Of a stretch of 64,000 nucleotides of DNA, positions 16,922 through 24,584 are shown in pieces. The notes beneath the pieces were generated by a model. The model searched no databases and was not told where the DNA came from. It saw only the letters and a program-made list of their open reading frames with translations. Every line of letters starts with the position of its first letter. The first letter of the stretch is position 1. Made by a program: the position numbers and the translations under genes. Source of the DNA: Actinomyces qiguomingii (GTDB lineage: Bacteria > Actinomycetota > Actinomycetes > Actinomycetales > Actinomycetaceae); contig NZ_CP025228.1 in assembly GCF_004102025.1 (NCBI RefSeq), forward strand, positions 2,542,001 through 2,606,000, written 5' to 3'.

Positions 16922-18910
16922 ATGAATAACCTTCTCAGAGCCACGTGGGCCTTGAATCTCGCACTGTGTCTGGCGACGGTCCTCCTAGTCCCGCAGACGC
17001 TTCTCTACGAATTCCCCGCAGATACAAGCGGTTATGTCATCATCAGTGAGACCGGTGTCCAGCCCGAAGAGGTTGAACAGGTCGCCGAGCATACAGGCGT
17101 TGAGGTCTCCCAAGTTCGCCACATCACCGAGTTCGACGAATCCGTCGACTCCACCCCAATTTCGACGACCTCTGTCGAGATCATCGGCCACAAGCCTGAT
17201 GACTACATCCGCCCGCCACTGGGGTCAGTCTTTCTGTCAGAGTCAATCGTGTACAGCGGCAGCACAACTCAGCAGGACGCCTTGGGTGGGTGGTACGCCA
17301 TCGGCTCAGCCGACAATGTCAACCGGTTCATCAACCGGATGGAAGCCCAGTGGGGACAGAAGATCAGCGTATCCAAGACTTTAGATCCAGGCTTGGTATT
17401 ATCGACCGTCGTCGAGTCCGAGCCGGGCCGCAGTCTGCTCCTCGCACAGGCGGTCCTTGCGCTTGTACTCGCCCTCGTCACAGCCCATCAGACGGAACCG
17501 TACAGATATGCTCGGGTATTGGGGAGTTCCCACCTGCACCTGGCGCTCGACCTCTTAAGACGAAATCTCCTCATGGCATGCCGGTGGCTAGTACTCCCCC
17601 TTGCACTGGTTGGCCTCATTGTGGCTTACGACATCTACTCCTCAGCGGTTCTAAGCATCCATCGCATGACCGCTGAGCTGATCGTCTGGTCCGCTGCGGC
17701 GGGACTAGGAACGACCCTCATGGGTAGTGTGGCTGGCTGGGCCATTGTCTCCACCGAGTCTCTGCGTCGACCCGGCGCAGCGGCATATCCGCGTCACGGG
17801 GTTGCCCTCACCACCTATGTGCTCGCTATCATAATGACGTGGTCATTCTCAACCGCGAGCACCACTCTCATCAACAACACACTCCAAGCGCAGGCCATGC
17901 GAAATCAGGCGCAGGCCCAGCAGTCCCTCCCTCACGCTACATCGCTCGGCCTCTGGTCCGTCAGCGAGCATACTTTTAACATCAAGACACCCCAATTGAC
18001 CTCTCTCGTCACGCAGGCACAGAAAGAGCACCGCCTACTACTCGCCTGGGCGATCCCCGATAATTCCACTCCGGATGGTAGCGGTCCACCCACCCTCTAT
18101 CTCAACAACACGGCCGCCTCCCACTACGGGCTGCCCGCAGTCAATGATGGCGAGGTCGCCCTGTACCGTGCCCGGATGTTGGCGCATGAGGATAGCGCAC
18201 TTACACAGGCGCTAGAACAGGAGGCACGCTTCAATGCCCAGTATGGTGGAAGTAGCGGCGATATCACCGTTGCCATAAGCGACCAGGAGGATATCGGCAC
18301 CGCATTGCCCGCGCGCCTGCCCTCCATCAGCTACTTCCTCAGCGCTGAGGGAACTCGTACCAGCGACTGCCTCATTGCGGTCGTCCCCGACGGTTTCTTC
18401 TCCCCCGATAACTATGTTTCCGCTATCACTCAGGGAGCGGCGGTCTTCACCGAACGATCCGTGACGGATATGCGCGAATATCTTCGCGAGCATCAGGTAG
18501 AGGACCTCGTGGGCCGCCTCGACACGGTGGGCTTCGGAAACACGGCCATGTTGGAGCAGACAACAAGGACGGTGGCGTTACACGCCCTCATTCTCCTAGT
18601 CTCAGCCATCGGCGCCGTCATCAGCACGGGAATCGCGGCACGCGCCTGGTCACAGTCCCGCAGGCGCAGGCGTGAGATCTCTCGCCTGCTGGGTCAGCGC
18701 CGATTGACCGAGCACTTTTTTGCAATGATCCTCGTTGCTGTGCCACTACTCATCCTCGCCCGGCCGCTTCTGGTCCAGTCCACTCATGAGCTAGTCATCA
18801 CCCAGGCAGCATGCGCGCTCGCGCTCATCGCTGCTGTCGTCGTCGGCGCCCGATATGAAACCGCCCGCCCCGCCAGTCTTCGCCGCAGGAGGCCCACCCG
18901 CCATGACTGA
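16922..18910 (+). CDS. bacteriocin-associated integral membrane protein (lactococcin 972 immunity/export type)
   Basis: A 662-residue membrane protein with one helix at the N-terminus, an external domain of about 140 residues, a group of helices near residues 175-310, a second external region, and final helices near 555-650. This is an ABC-permease-like (FtsX-like) plan. Such proteins accompany lactococcin 972-like genes and are thought to give immunity or export together with the adjacent ATPase. The gene overlaps the ATPase start by 8 bp. No ribosome site is evident before ATG 16922, and the upstream stem-loop may limit initiation. Base composition is less GC-rich than the housekeeping neighbours, consistent with acquisition as a cassette. 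Confidence 0.82.
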   Translation: MNNLLRATWALNLALCLATVLLVPQTLLYEFPADTSGYVIISETGVQPEEVEQVAEHTGVEVSQVRHITEFDESVDSTPISTTSVEIIGHKPDDYIRPPLGSVFLSESIVYSGSTTQQDALGGWYAIGSADNVNRFINRMEAQWGQKISVSKTLDPGLVLSTVVESEPGRSLLLAQAVLALVLALVTAHQTEPYRYARVLGSSHLHLALDLLRRNLLMACRWLVLPLALVGLIVAYDIYSSAVLSIHRMTAELIVWSAAAGLGTTLMGSVAGWAIVSTESLRRPGAAAYPRHGVALTTYVLAIIMTWSFSTASTTLINNTLQAQAMRNQAQAQQSLPHATSLGLWSVSEHTFNIKTPQLTSLVTQAQKEHRLLLAWAIPDNSTPDGSGPPTLYLNNTAASHYGLPAVNDGEVALYRARMLAHEDSALTQALEQEARFNAQYGGSSGDITVAISDQEDIGTALPARLPSISYFLSAEGTRTSDCLIAVVPDGFFSPDNYVSAITQGAAVFTERSVTDMREYLREHQVEDLVGRLDTVGFGNTAMLEQTTRTVALHALILLVSAIGAVISTGIAARAWSQSRRRRREISRLLGQRRLTEHFFAMILVAVPLLILARPLLVQSTHELVITQAACALALIAAVVVGARYETARPASLRRRRPTRHD

Positions 18911-19544
18911 CACACTAACCGCCGAAGGTCTAACCATTGCCAGAGGCGGGCGCCTTCTCATCGATAGCCTCGACCTGTCCCTCGCAGAAGGGAGCATCAC
19001 CGCACTCACCGGACCCAACGGGTCCGGAAAGACCACCGCGGCCTGGTGCCTGGGCCTGTACGACCTCGACTTCATGGGAACTGTTGCCATTGACGGCGTC
19101 GCCTCCACCCACATGAGCCCGCGCGACATCAGGCGGGCACACCGCACCAGGATCATCCTTCAACCCCAGAACCTCCTACTAGAGGATTCGTGGACCGTAG
19201 ACGCCACGCTCCGGCACGCCGCGTGGGCTCTGGGACTTCCCCGGCGTCAGCGCAAACCACGAGCATCCGAGGCCCTGGACAGAGTGGGGATCACTCAAAT
19301 CGCCGGTAGCCGCACAGGTCTACTCAGCGGTGGGGAACGGATGCGCGTGGCCCTCGCACGTACGCTCCTCATGGAGGAACCTCGCCTCGTGATTCTTGAC
19401 GAACCAACCGCCGGAGCAGACGACGAGTTGACTTCGCTGGTCACCGACGCAATGGAGGAGTGGAATGACGCGTCGGCCGCAGTTCTCGTGGCCACCCACG
19501 ACCCCGGCATTATCAAGCGCGCGGATCATCGGGTCGACCTTTGA
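18903..19544 (+). CDS. ABC transporter ATP-binding protein of the bacteriocin cassette
   Basis: A 213-residue nucleotide-binding subunit. Walker A is GPNGSGKTT near residue 38, the signature is LLSGGERMRVALARTLL, Walker B is LVILDEPTAGADD and the switch histidine is in VATHDP. It should energise the preceding membrane protein in bacteriocin export or self-protection. ATG 18903 overlaps the upstream gene by 8 bp and has AGGAGG about 10 bp before it. The family C-terminal region is short: the protein ends soon after the H-loop (RADHRVDL), exactly where the copied chorismate mutase segment begins, so the original C-terminus may have been trimmed. Confidence 0.88.
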   Translation: MTDTLTAEGLTIARGGRLLIDSLDLSLAEGSITALTGPNGSGKTTAAWCLGLYDLDFMGTVAIDGVASTHMSPRDIRRAHRTRIILQPQNLLLEDSWTVDATLRHAAWALGLPRRQRKPRASEALDRVGITQIAGSRTGLLSGGERMRVALARTLLMEEPRLVILDEPTAGADDELTSLVTDAMEEWNDASAAVLVATHDPGIIKRADHRVDL

Positions 19545-19556
19545 CAACCCCGTCCC

Positions 19557-19822
19557 GGATGGCCTCGTGGTGGCGGATCACCTCGGCCACGATGAAGGCG
19601 AAGAACTTCTCCGCGAACACCGGGTCCAGGCCCGCCTCCTCGGCCAGCGCCCGCAGCCGGGCCACCTGCTGCTCCTCGCGAGCCGGGTCCGAGGGCGGCA
19701 GGTGCAGGTCCGCCTTGAGCCAGCCCACCTGCCGGGTACAACGGAAACGCTCCGCCAACAGGTGGATCAGGGCGGCATCAAGGTTGTCGATGGTCGCACG
19801 GTAAGCGACCAGCCGCGGCGGG
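19557..19822 (-). pseudogene. chorismate mutase fragment (recent copy of the gene at 24585-24974)
   Basis: These 266 bp match 24611-24876 with only two substitutions that I could find (G/A in the GAGCCGG-TCC segment and G/A in AGGGC-GCATC). They encode the core of the AroQ-type domain ([12 protein letters not shown] to [10 protein letters not shown]) but lack the proper start and end. The reading frame is open into flanking sequence on both sides, giving a chimeric ORF (19513-19956) with no convincing start signal. It is wedged between the bacteriocin ATPase stop and a fadD-like tail. Confidence 0.85.
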
Positions 19823-19878
19823 ACGAGGCGATCGGGCGCTTCTCCAAGGAGATCGACGAGCTCTACGCTCGGGTGTGA
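19823..19878 (+). pseudogene. fadD 3'-end fragment
   Basis: The segment encodes DEAIGRFSKEIDELYARV and a TGA stop, closely matching the last residues of fadD copy 3 (DEATKRFSKEIDELYRRL). Nucleotide identity is high in the CGCTTCTCCAAGGAGATCG core and lower around it. It may be the relic of a further fadD copy or the displaced end of the array. Confidence 0.75.
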
Positions 19879-19983
19879 TACAGCCTTGCCGATACAGCCG
19901 GAGCCGAGATCGGTTTCCACTGAAATGGGGCTGTATGCGGTGCTGGCGCGCCACATCCCTTAACCTCGTGTCCTTGTTCACTC

Positions 19984-19989
19984 TATGAT
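19984..19989 (+). promoter_or_regulatory. -10 element for a leaderless transcript
   Basis: TATGAT ends 6 bp before the ATG at 19996, and there is no Shine-Dalgarno sequence. Transcription would start at or next to the A of the start codon. Confidence 0.4.
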
Positions 19990-19995
19990 CATTTT

Positions 19996-21636
19996 ATGAG
20001 TGCCGTTCCGCCTGGACACCCCTACCGGCCCGACGCAGACCGCTCCGCCGCGGCATCATCTTTGACTCCGCCGGCGGAGCTGACAGCCATTGCTGCTCGC
20101 AGACCTGACCTGCACGTGTTCCTGGCGGCCAATCCGGCTGCCTCCCATGAACTGCTGGCCTGGCTACGCCTATCAAACGATCCTGCTGTACAGGCCGCCT
20201 TGGCGCATCGTGACCACGCGGTTCCACAGCCGCACACCTACCCGCCTGCATTGCCCCCACCGGCCGCCGGATACCAGCCGGCACCGATCAACCAGACGGG
20301 GTACCAGGGCCGAGCCCCGGTCGGCTACCAGCCGGCGGTGGCCTATGCCCCGCCGACAAGCTCCTTGCGGCCACCGGTGAGGAAGAGCCGCCGGCCGCTG
20401 ATCATTGGAGCTGTCCTGGGGGTCATCGTGTTGGTGGCGGCCGGAGTTGGCGTGACCGCCTTCGTGCGTCACATGACGTCGCGTCCCGCCGCACGTGACC
20501 TCTCTTCCGCTTGGGCCGAGGGCTCGCATGAACTATGGACCCTGGACGTATCTGCGAACGCCTCTGTTCGCGCACATGGAGATCAACTCGTAGTGGCCCA
20601 GCCCGGTCCCCAAAGCGATCAACAGACCGTCACCGCTTACGATGTCTCCGGGCCCCAACCGAAACAACAATGGCGGACCCAAGCCTCTGCCGATGACGAC
20701 GGGTTCCGCTTCGAGTACTGGGGTGATTATCTGATCGTTGGGGACGAGTTGCTGTCGCCCGCAGACGGAAGCGCTCAGAACGCCCCCTGGGAGAAAGGCA
20801 CCGAACCGGAGATCGTAGGCACGTACGCCTACCACTGCCGCATTAGTGACACCTGCACCGGCTGGTCCGCAGACGCTCCCTCCACCACCCTGTGGAAGAC
20901 GACGATAGAGGATTCGGGGTATGCCTTTCGGCAGCGCCGCCAGAGGGTGTACCCGGAGGCCAACGACGTGTATCAGGACGAAAATGTCACCTATGTCCGT
21001 GTCAGCTTCGACAAGGTCGTCAATATCGCCACCGGAGATGTCATAGACTTCGAACTCGAATCCGGCCAGTGGCTCACTTCCACGTCCGATGGGTGGATAA
21101 AGAGCGACACCGACGGGAACGAATACACGGTGATGTCGCCATCCGGGCAGCAGATGGAAACTTTCAGAGGCGATGCGGACACGACTCGCGGTGCGCCGTA
21201 CCTGTTCGATCTCCCGCATATCAGCGCCGAGCAGTATCGCGGAATCATCACCGACGGCGACTACAGCTGGACACGTTTACGGATCGATGTGGAGTACAAC
21301 ACTCGCGATGACACGCTATGCACTTACACCTACTTCGTAGATGACACCGAACTAGCCGCTACGGCCGAAGAGTGGAACTGCAAAATCGACTACACATCCT
21401 ACTTCAAATTCTCTACGGATGAATCACTGCTCATGCTCACTGCCTCCTCACCCATGCAGACCGCGTCGGCGCTATCCCTGCGCGGCATTTGGACTGTTTC
21501 AGACGCCGAGCTGATGACCATCTCCGACTACAGATTCGACGAGGAGGAGGCGTACTACCTATTAAATTCCGAACTGATCGTGGTCCATGACGGCCTCCAT
21601 AACCGACTCACCGCCTACGCACCCGGGAGTAACTAG
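19996..21636 (+). CDS. LRV-domain membrane protein with large extracellular region
   Basis: A 546-residue protein. Residues about 22-75 (ELTAIAARRPDLHVFL, then HELLAWLRLSNDPAVQAAL) resemble the variant leucine-rich repeat domain found at the N-terminus of many actinobacterial membrane proteins. A Pro/Tyr-rich linker follows, then one transmembrane helix near residues 133-153 and an external region of about 390 residues rich in Trp, Asp and Tyr. The latter has repeated beta-strand-like segments, suggesting a beta-propeller-like fold (inference). Its function is unknown. The start has no ribosome site but a TATGAT just upstream, suggesting leaderless translation. The stop is followed by 1.3 kb of non-coding repeats. 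Confidence 0.8.
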   Translation: MSAVPPGHPYRPDADRSAAASSLTPPAELTAIAARRPDLHVFLAANPAASHELLAWLRLSNDPAVQAALAHRDHAVPQPHTYPPALPPPAAGYQPAPINQTGYQGRAPVGYQPAVAYAPPTSSLRPPVRKSRRPLIIGAVLGVIVLVAAGVGVTAFVRHMTSRPAARDLSSAWAEGSHELWTLDVSANASVRAHGDQLVVAQPGPQSDQQTVTAYDVSGPQPKQQWRTQASADDDGFRFEYWGDYLIVGDELLSPADGSAQNAPWEKGTEPEIVGTYAYHCRISDTCTGWSADAPSTTLWKTTIEDSGYAFRQRRQRVYPEANDVYQDENVTYVRVSFDKVVNIATGDVIDFELESGQWLTSTSDGWIKSDTDGNEYTVMSPSGQQMETFRGDADTTRGAPYLFDLPHISAEQYRGIITDGDYSWTRLRIDVEYNTRDDTLCTYTYFVDDTELAATAEEWNCKIDYTSYFKFSTDESLLMLTASSPMQTASALSLRGIWTVSDAELMTISDYRFDEEEAYYLLNSELIVVHDGLHNRLTAYAPGSN

Positions 21637-21735
21637 GCGGCCTTGACCCTGGGTTTATGAGGATGAATTAGGGGCTCTTCGCGTTTGAGGGTGTTGGCAG
21701 TGGTGGGTGTTGGCCCGGATGGCTGCTGGACTCGT

Positions 21736-21862
21736 ACTTGGACCGCGTTCCTGCGGTTGGACCGGGCTTCTGCGCTTGGACCGTCTGAGAGTGCGTTTCA
21801 GACGGTCCAACGGCAGCCAGACGGTCCAACGAGCCAGGTGCTCCAACGGCAGGTAGGTGGTC
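21736..21862. repeat. nested palindromic repeat, TTGGACC/GGTCCAA family, copy 1
   Basis: The centre is a perfect 13-bp inverted repeat, TTGGACCGTCTGA (21776-21788) and TCAGACGGTCCAA (21798-21810), around a 9-nt loop. Two more TTGGACC boxes lie to the left and two more GGTCCAAC or CTCCAAC boxes to the right, spaced about 17-21 bp, so the whole region is a long imperfect palindrome. Related copies occur at 57402, 62769 and 63012. Confidence 0.85.
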
Positions 21863-22294
21863 GGGGTGTGGGGGTGTTGGTTCTGGCTAGTACGGTTGCC
21901 TTGGACGCTGGCGCGCCCGCGGTCAGGGTTGAGATGCCGTAGGCCGCGAACGTGGTCGGCGGCAGGCCCGACTGGGCCGCGGGCAGGTTCAAAGCCAAAG
22001 ACATCCCAGCCGATCGGACAAGGGGGGCCGGTCGGCGACCAGACGCCCTGGCCTGCTTACCGCATCAGGACGGTAGGCCGGCAGCTGGGAGCCAAAGTAT
22101 CCAGATACGGGGCTCTTCCGGTTTGATGGTGTGGTGGTTGGGTCCGGGGCTGCGGTGTGGTGGTCGTTTTCGGGTGTGGGAAGTCGTCTTCGATGGGTGC
22201 CGATCTGCCGCAGACGACCTCTTCCTCCCCAAACCCTCCACATTCGGGCGGGTTTCGGGCCGGTAAGGGCATTATCGGGCTGATGAGAACGTCT

Positions 22295-22375
22295 TCGCCG
22301 AACCAGGGACGTTCTCCGGCCGACGGGGATGTTGTCGGGCGGGCAGTGCCGGGCCTTGCGGGAACGATTCGTTAG
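22295..22375. repeat. degenerate ~20-bp reiterated units
   Basis: Successive segments beginning GAACGTCTTCGCCG, GGACGTTCTCCGGCC and GGATGTTGTCGGGCGG recur at about 20-bp spacing, ending with GGAACGATTCGTTAGG. The units are diverged, so the count is approximate. Confidence 0.45.
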
Positions 22376-22545
22376 GGCCGTTGAGACCATCCAAACGCCG
22401 ACCGGAGCGGCGGCCGTCGACGGCACCGCTCAGTACTTACAGTGATTCCGCTGCTTGCTAATAATGCCGCGACCCCAGGCGCCTCGGGCGCGCATGCGCC
22501 GCTGAGGGGCACGGACCTGGGGCGTGTCCGCCCGTGTGCCCCGCA

Positions 22546-22680
22546 CGACGGTTCGTCATGAACGGCAACGATTCGTCACTTGGCACCAACGCTTCGGCAC
22601 TTCCCACGACGGTTCGTGCCTCTAGGTGCCGAACCGTCGTGGGAAGTGACGAACCGCCGACCAGAACATACGAACCGTCA
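22546..22680. repeat. long imperfect palindrome with 19-bp perfect arms, ACGGTTCGT boxes
   Basis: CACTTCCCACGACGGTTCG (22598-22616) and its exact complement (22630-22648) flank a 13-nt loop. Further boxes of the ACGGTTCGT or ACGATTCGT type lie to the left (22551, 22569) and the complementary CGAACCG type to the right (22650, 22670), at about 20-bp spacing. The plan mirrors the TTGGACC palindromes although the sequence differs. Confidence 0.85.
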
Positions 22681-22936
22681 GGCCCACTCCAAAGCCGACA
22701 CCAAAGCACTACCACCTCGGTACGTCATTAGTGCCGGTCTCGGCGTGTTACAAGTGCCGGTCTCGGTGTGTTACCTCACCCAGCCGCACACACCCGGCGA
22801 ACCGCCACACCCTCAAACCGGAAGAACCAGATACGGCACGAACACCCCGCCTGTGCCGGCAGGATCCCACGGATTCGTTGGAATCATGCGGATCTGGTGC
22901 ACGGCTTCGGGCGGGGGGGTGCCCCTATGTGGTTTG

Positions 22937-24142
22937 TCAAGCGGCGGCGGGTAGTTGTTGGGCTGGTGGGTCGTAGAGGGATCCGTCTCGGATCATGGCG
23001 TATAGGGTGAGTATGCGGCGGTGTGCGAGTGCGAGTATGGCTTGGTTGTGTCGCTTGCCCTGGGCGCGTTTGCGGTCGTAGTAGGCCCGGGATGCGGGGT
23101 CGGATCTGAGGGAGGCGAAGGCTGACAGGAACATGGCTCTCTTGAGGCGCTTGTTGCCCGCGTGGGAGACGTACTCGCCGCGTATGGAGGACCCCGACCG
23201 CCGGGTGACTGGTGTCAGGCCGGCGTAGGAGGCCAGGTGGGCGCCGGAGGGAAAGGTCTTGCCCGCGGTCTCTGCCAGGAAGACGGCGGCGGTCCTGACC
23301 CCCACCCCGGGCATGGAGGTCAGGACCGGGTAAAGAGGGTGGGCCTCCACCAGGGCCTCAACCTGGGCGGCGACATCGTCGCGTTGGGCGTGTAGGGCGA
23401 TGAGCTGGCGGGCCAGGTGTGGCAGCACCACCCCGGCCGCGTCGGTACCAGCGACCACGACGGTCTGCTTGTTCAGGGCGTCGGTGATGGCTTTTGCCCA
23501 GGCGGCATGGCGCTTGGCGCCCTTGGATTTGAGCTTGGCGTCAATCCGCGCCCGGCCGGCCTTGCGCAGGTGGGCTGGGGTGGGCCAGGCGGCGATCACC
23601 TCCAGTATTGGGTCGTGTTCGAGCCACTTGCCCAGCACAGTCTCCAGGGCTGGGTGGATTTGGGTGTACAGGCCCCGGATACGGTTAGCGGTCTGATTGA
23701 CCTGGCGGGCCAGGTCCAGGTCAAACCCTGTGAGCATGCTCAACGCGGCCGCGTCCTTGTCCGAGGCGTCGATCGCTCGCAGCGTGTGGGGCATGGTGCG
23801 GGCAGCATCCGCGATCACCGCCGCATCGCGAGCGTCGGTCTTGGCATTGCCCGGGGTCAGGTCGGCGATCCTGCGCATGGACAGGCCGGGTAGGTAGCCC
23901 ACGGTGATACCCATCGCCTGAGCCACCGCCACCGCCAGGGCCCCGATCGTTGCCGGCTGATCCACAGCCACCAGGACCCGGCCATGCTCACCCAGACGCT
24001 CGTACAGGTCCCTAAGCCTGGATTCGTCGTTGGGTAGGGCCTTGTCGAAGATCTTCTTCCCGTCGTCGGTCAGGGCCGTGGCCCAGTGCTCGGCCTTGCC
24101 CACGTCGATACCGACGAAGACCTCCACATCCTCGATGTTCAC
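22937..24142 (-). CDS. IS110-family transposase (DEDD recombinase)
   Basis: A 401-residue transposase. The N-terminal RuvC-like domain has FVGIDVGKAEHW near residue 9 and NAKTDARDAAVIADAAR near residue 99, giving acidic residues of the DEDD set. The position usually occupied by Glu appears as Asp in VLVAVDQPA. The C-terminal transposase domain has SMPGVGVRTAAVFLAE, SYAGLTPVTRRSGSS and HAGNKRLKRAMFLSAF with the catalytic serine region. The GTG start at 24142 follows AGGAAAG closely. The gene is full length and looks intact. In this family the non-coding end encodes a bridge RNA that pairs with target and donor DNA; here that would be upstream of the gene. Confidence 0.93.
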   Translation of the reverse strand: MNIEDVEVFVGIDVGKAEHWATALTDDGKKIFDKALPNDESRLRDLYERLGEHGRVLVAVDQPATIGALAVAVAQAMGITVGYLPGLSMRRIADLTPGNAKTDARDAAVIADAARTMPHTLRAIDASDKDAAALSMLTGFDLDLARQVNQTANRIRGLYTQIHPALETVLGKWLEHDPILEVIAAWPTPAHLRKAGRARIDAKLKSKGAKRHAAWAKAITDALNKQTVVVAGTDAAGVVLPHLARQLIALHAQRDDVAAQVEALVEAHPLYPVLTSMPGVGVRTAAVFLAETAGKTFPSGAHLASYAGLTPVTRRSGSSIRGEYVSHAGNKRLKRAMFLSAFASLRSDPASRAYYDRKRAQGKRHNQAILALAHRRILTLYAMIRDGSLYDPPAQQLPAAA

Positions 24143-24386
24143 CTTTCCTGCGCCTCTCTCGTGCGTTGGTGGGTCAGCCTGTCAGGCAGACGGCCCCGCA
24201 CCCACGTTACGAAAGACATCGCCGCGCTGCGGCGGGTCGTTCCCCTAATCAGCGATCACCACCCGCCCGCCACCATGGGTGACAACACCCCCCGGATCAT
24301 CAAACGACAGGGGCAAGACATCATGCCCACAGCGGCTGGCCCGGCCCCGGACTTCCCGGAACCACCAACAAGGTAACGGGGATCCT
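24143..24386 (-). ncRNA. candidate IS110 bridge RNA region
   Basis: The non-coding end upstream of the transposase is about 240 bp and lies within the inferred element. On the transposase strand it has several inverted repeats, including GGGTGCGGGGCCGTCTGCC next to a loop and a CCGCCGCAGCGCGGCG segment. The location agrees with the known position of bridge RNAs in the IS110 group. I could not fold it or assign the guide loops. Confidence 0.45.
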
Positions 24387-24387
24387 C

Positions 24388-24584
24388 GTTTGTGCCGAAT
24401 CTGGACACTTCCCCGCCCCGCCGGCCCCACCAACCGAACTCGTCGGTGATTTCGACCGAACTCGGCGAACACGGCTCGACCGGAAGAGCCAGATAAACGT
24501 ACTCTTCGCGCTTAGAGGTGTAGCACCGAATTACCATCGCATGGTTGTTAGGGCAGGCGGTGCCACTTGCGGCAGTCAGCGGCT
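24388..24584. other. right flank of the IS110 element: repeat remnants
   Basis: No gene. It holds the other half of the interrupted hairpin repeat (24388-24425), two inverted units of the 22-bp array (24433 and 24455) and an inverted, partial GGCTCTTCCGG motif (24479-24495), then about 90 bp with nothing recognised before the chorismate mutase stop. Confidence 0.7.

Larger units (their letters stand above)
21637..22917. other. 1.3-kb gene-free stretch made of inverted and reiterated motifs
   Basis: I see no supportable gene here. The stretch holds a GGCTCTTC/GTTTGAGGGTG motif at 21673-21692 and 22111-22135 (and inverted at 22803-22832), a TTGGACC palindrome (21776-21810), a series of degenerate ~20-bp units at 22295-22375, a 19-bp perfect inverted repeat (22598-22648), and two direct copies of a 21-bp unit at 22731-22775. 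Short open frames exist on both strands but lack start signals and composition typical of genes. Confidence 0.75.
22918..24386 (-). mobile_element. IS110-family insertion sequence inserted in a dispersed hairpin repeat
   Basis: The limits are inferred by comparing the flanks with the uninterrupted relative at 57204-57300. The left flank (TTGGAATCATGCGG from 22878) and the right flank (TTTGTGCCGAATC from about 24389) are adjacent parts of that repeat in inverse orientation. This gives an element of about 1.47 kb, normal for IS110. IS110 elements lack terminal inverted repeats, and none is seen. Boundaries are good to a few bases only. Confidence 0.7.

Noticed and set aside
19513..19956. Functional second chorismate mutase
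   Set aside because: The frame is open but the ends are derived from neighbouring sequence, no ribosome site precedes it, and it is a truncated copy of the gene at 24585.
21798..22004. Possible gene remnant on the minus strand (contains ALNLPAAQSGLPPTTFAAYG)
   Set aside because: A short protein-like stretch but no family recognised, no start signal, and it overlaps repeats. It could be a decayed gene but I cannot support it.
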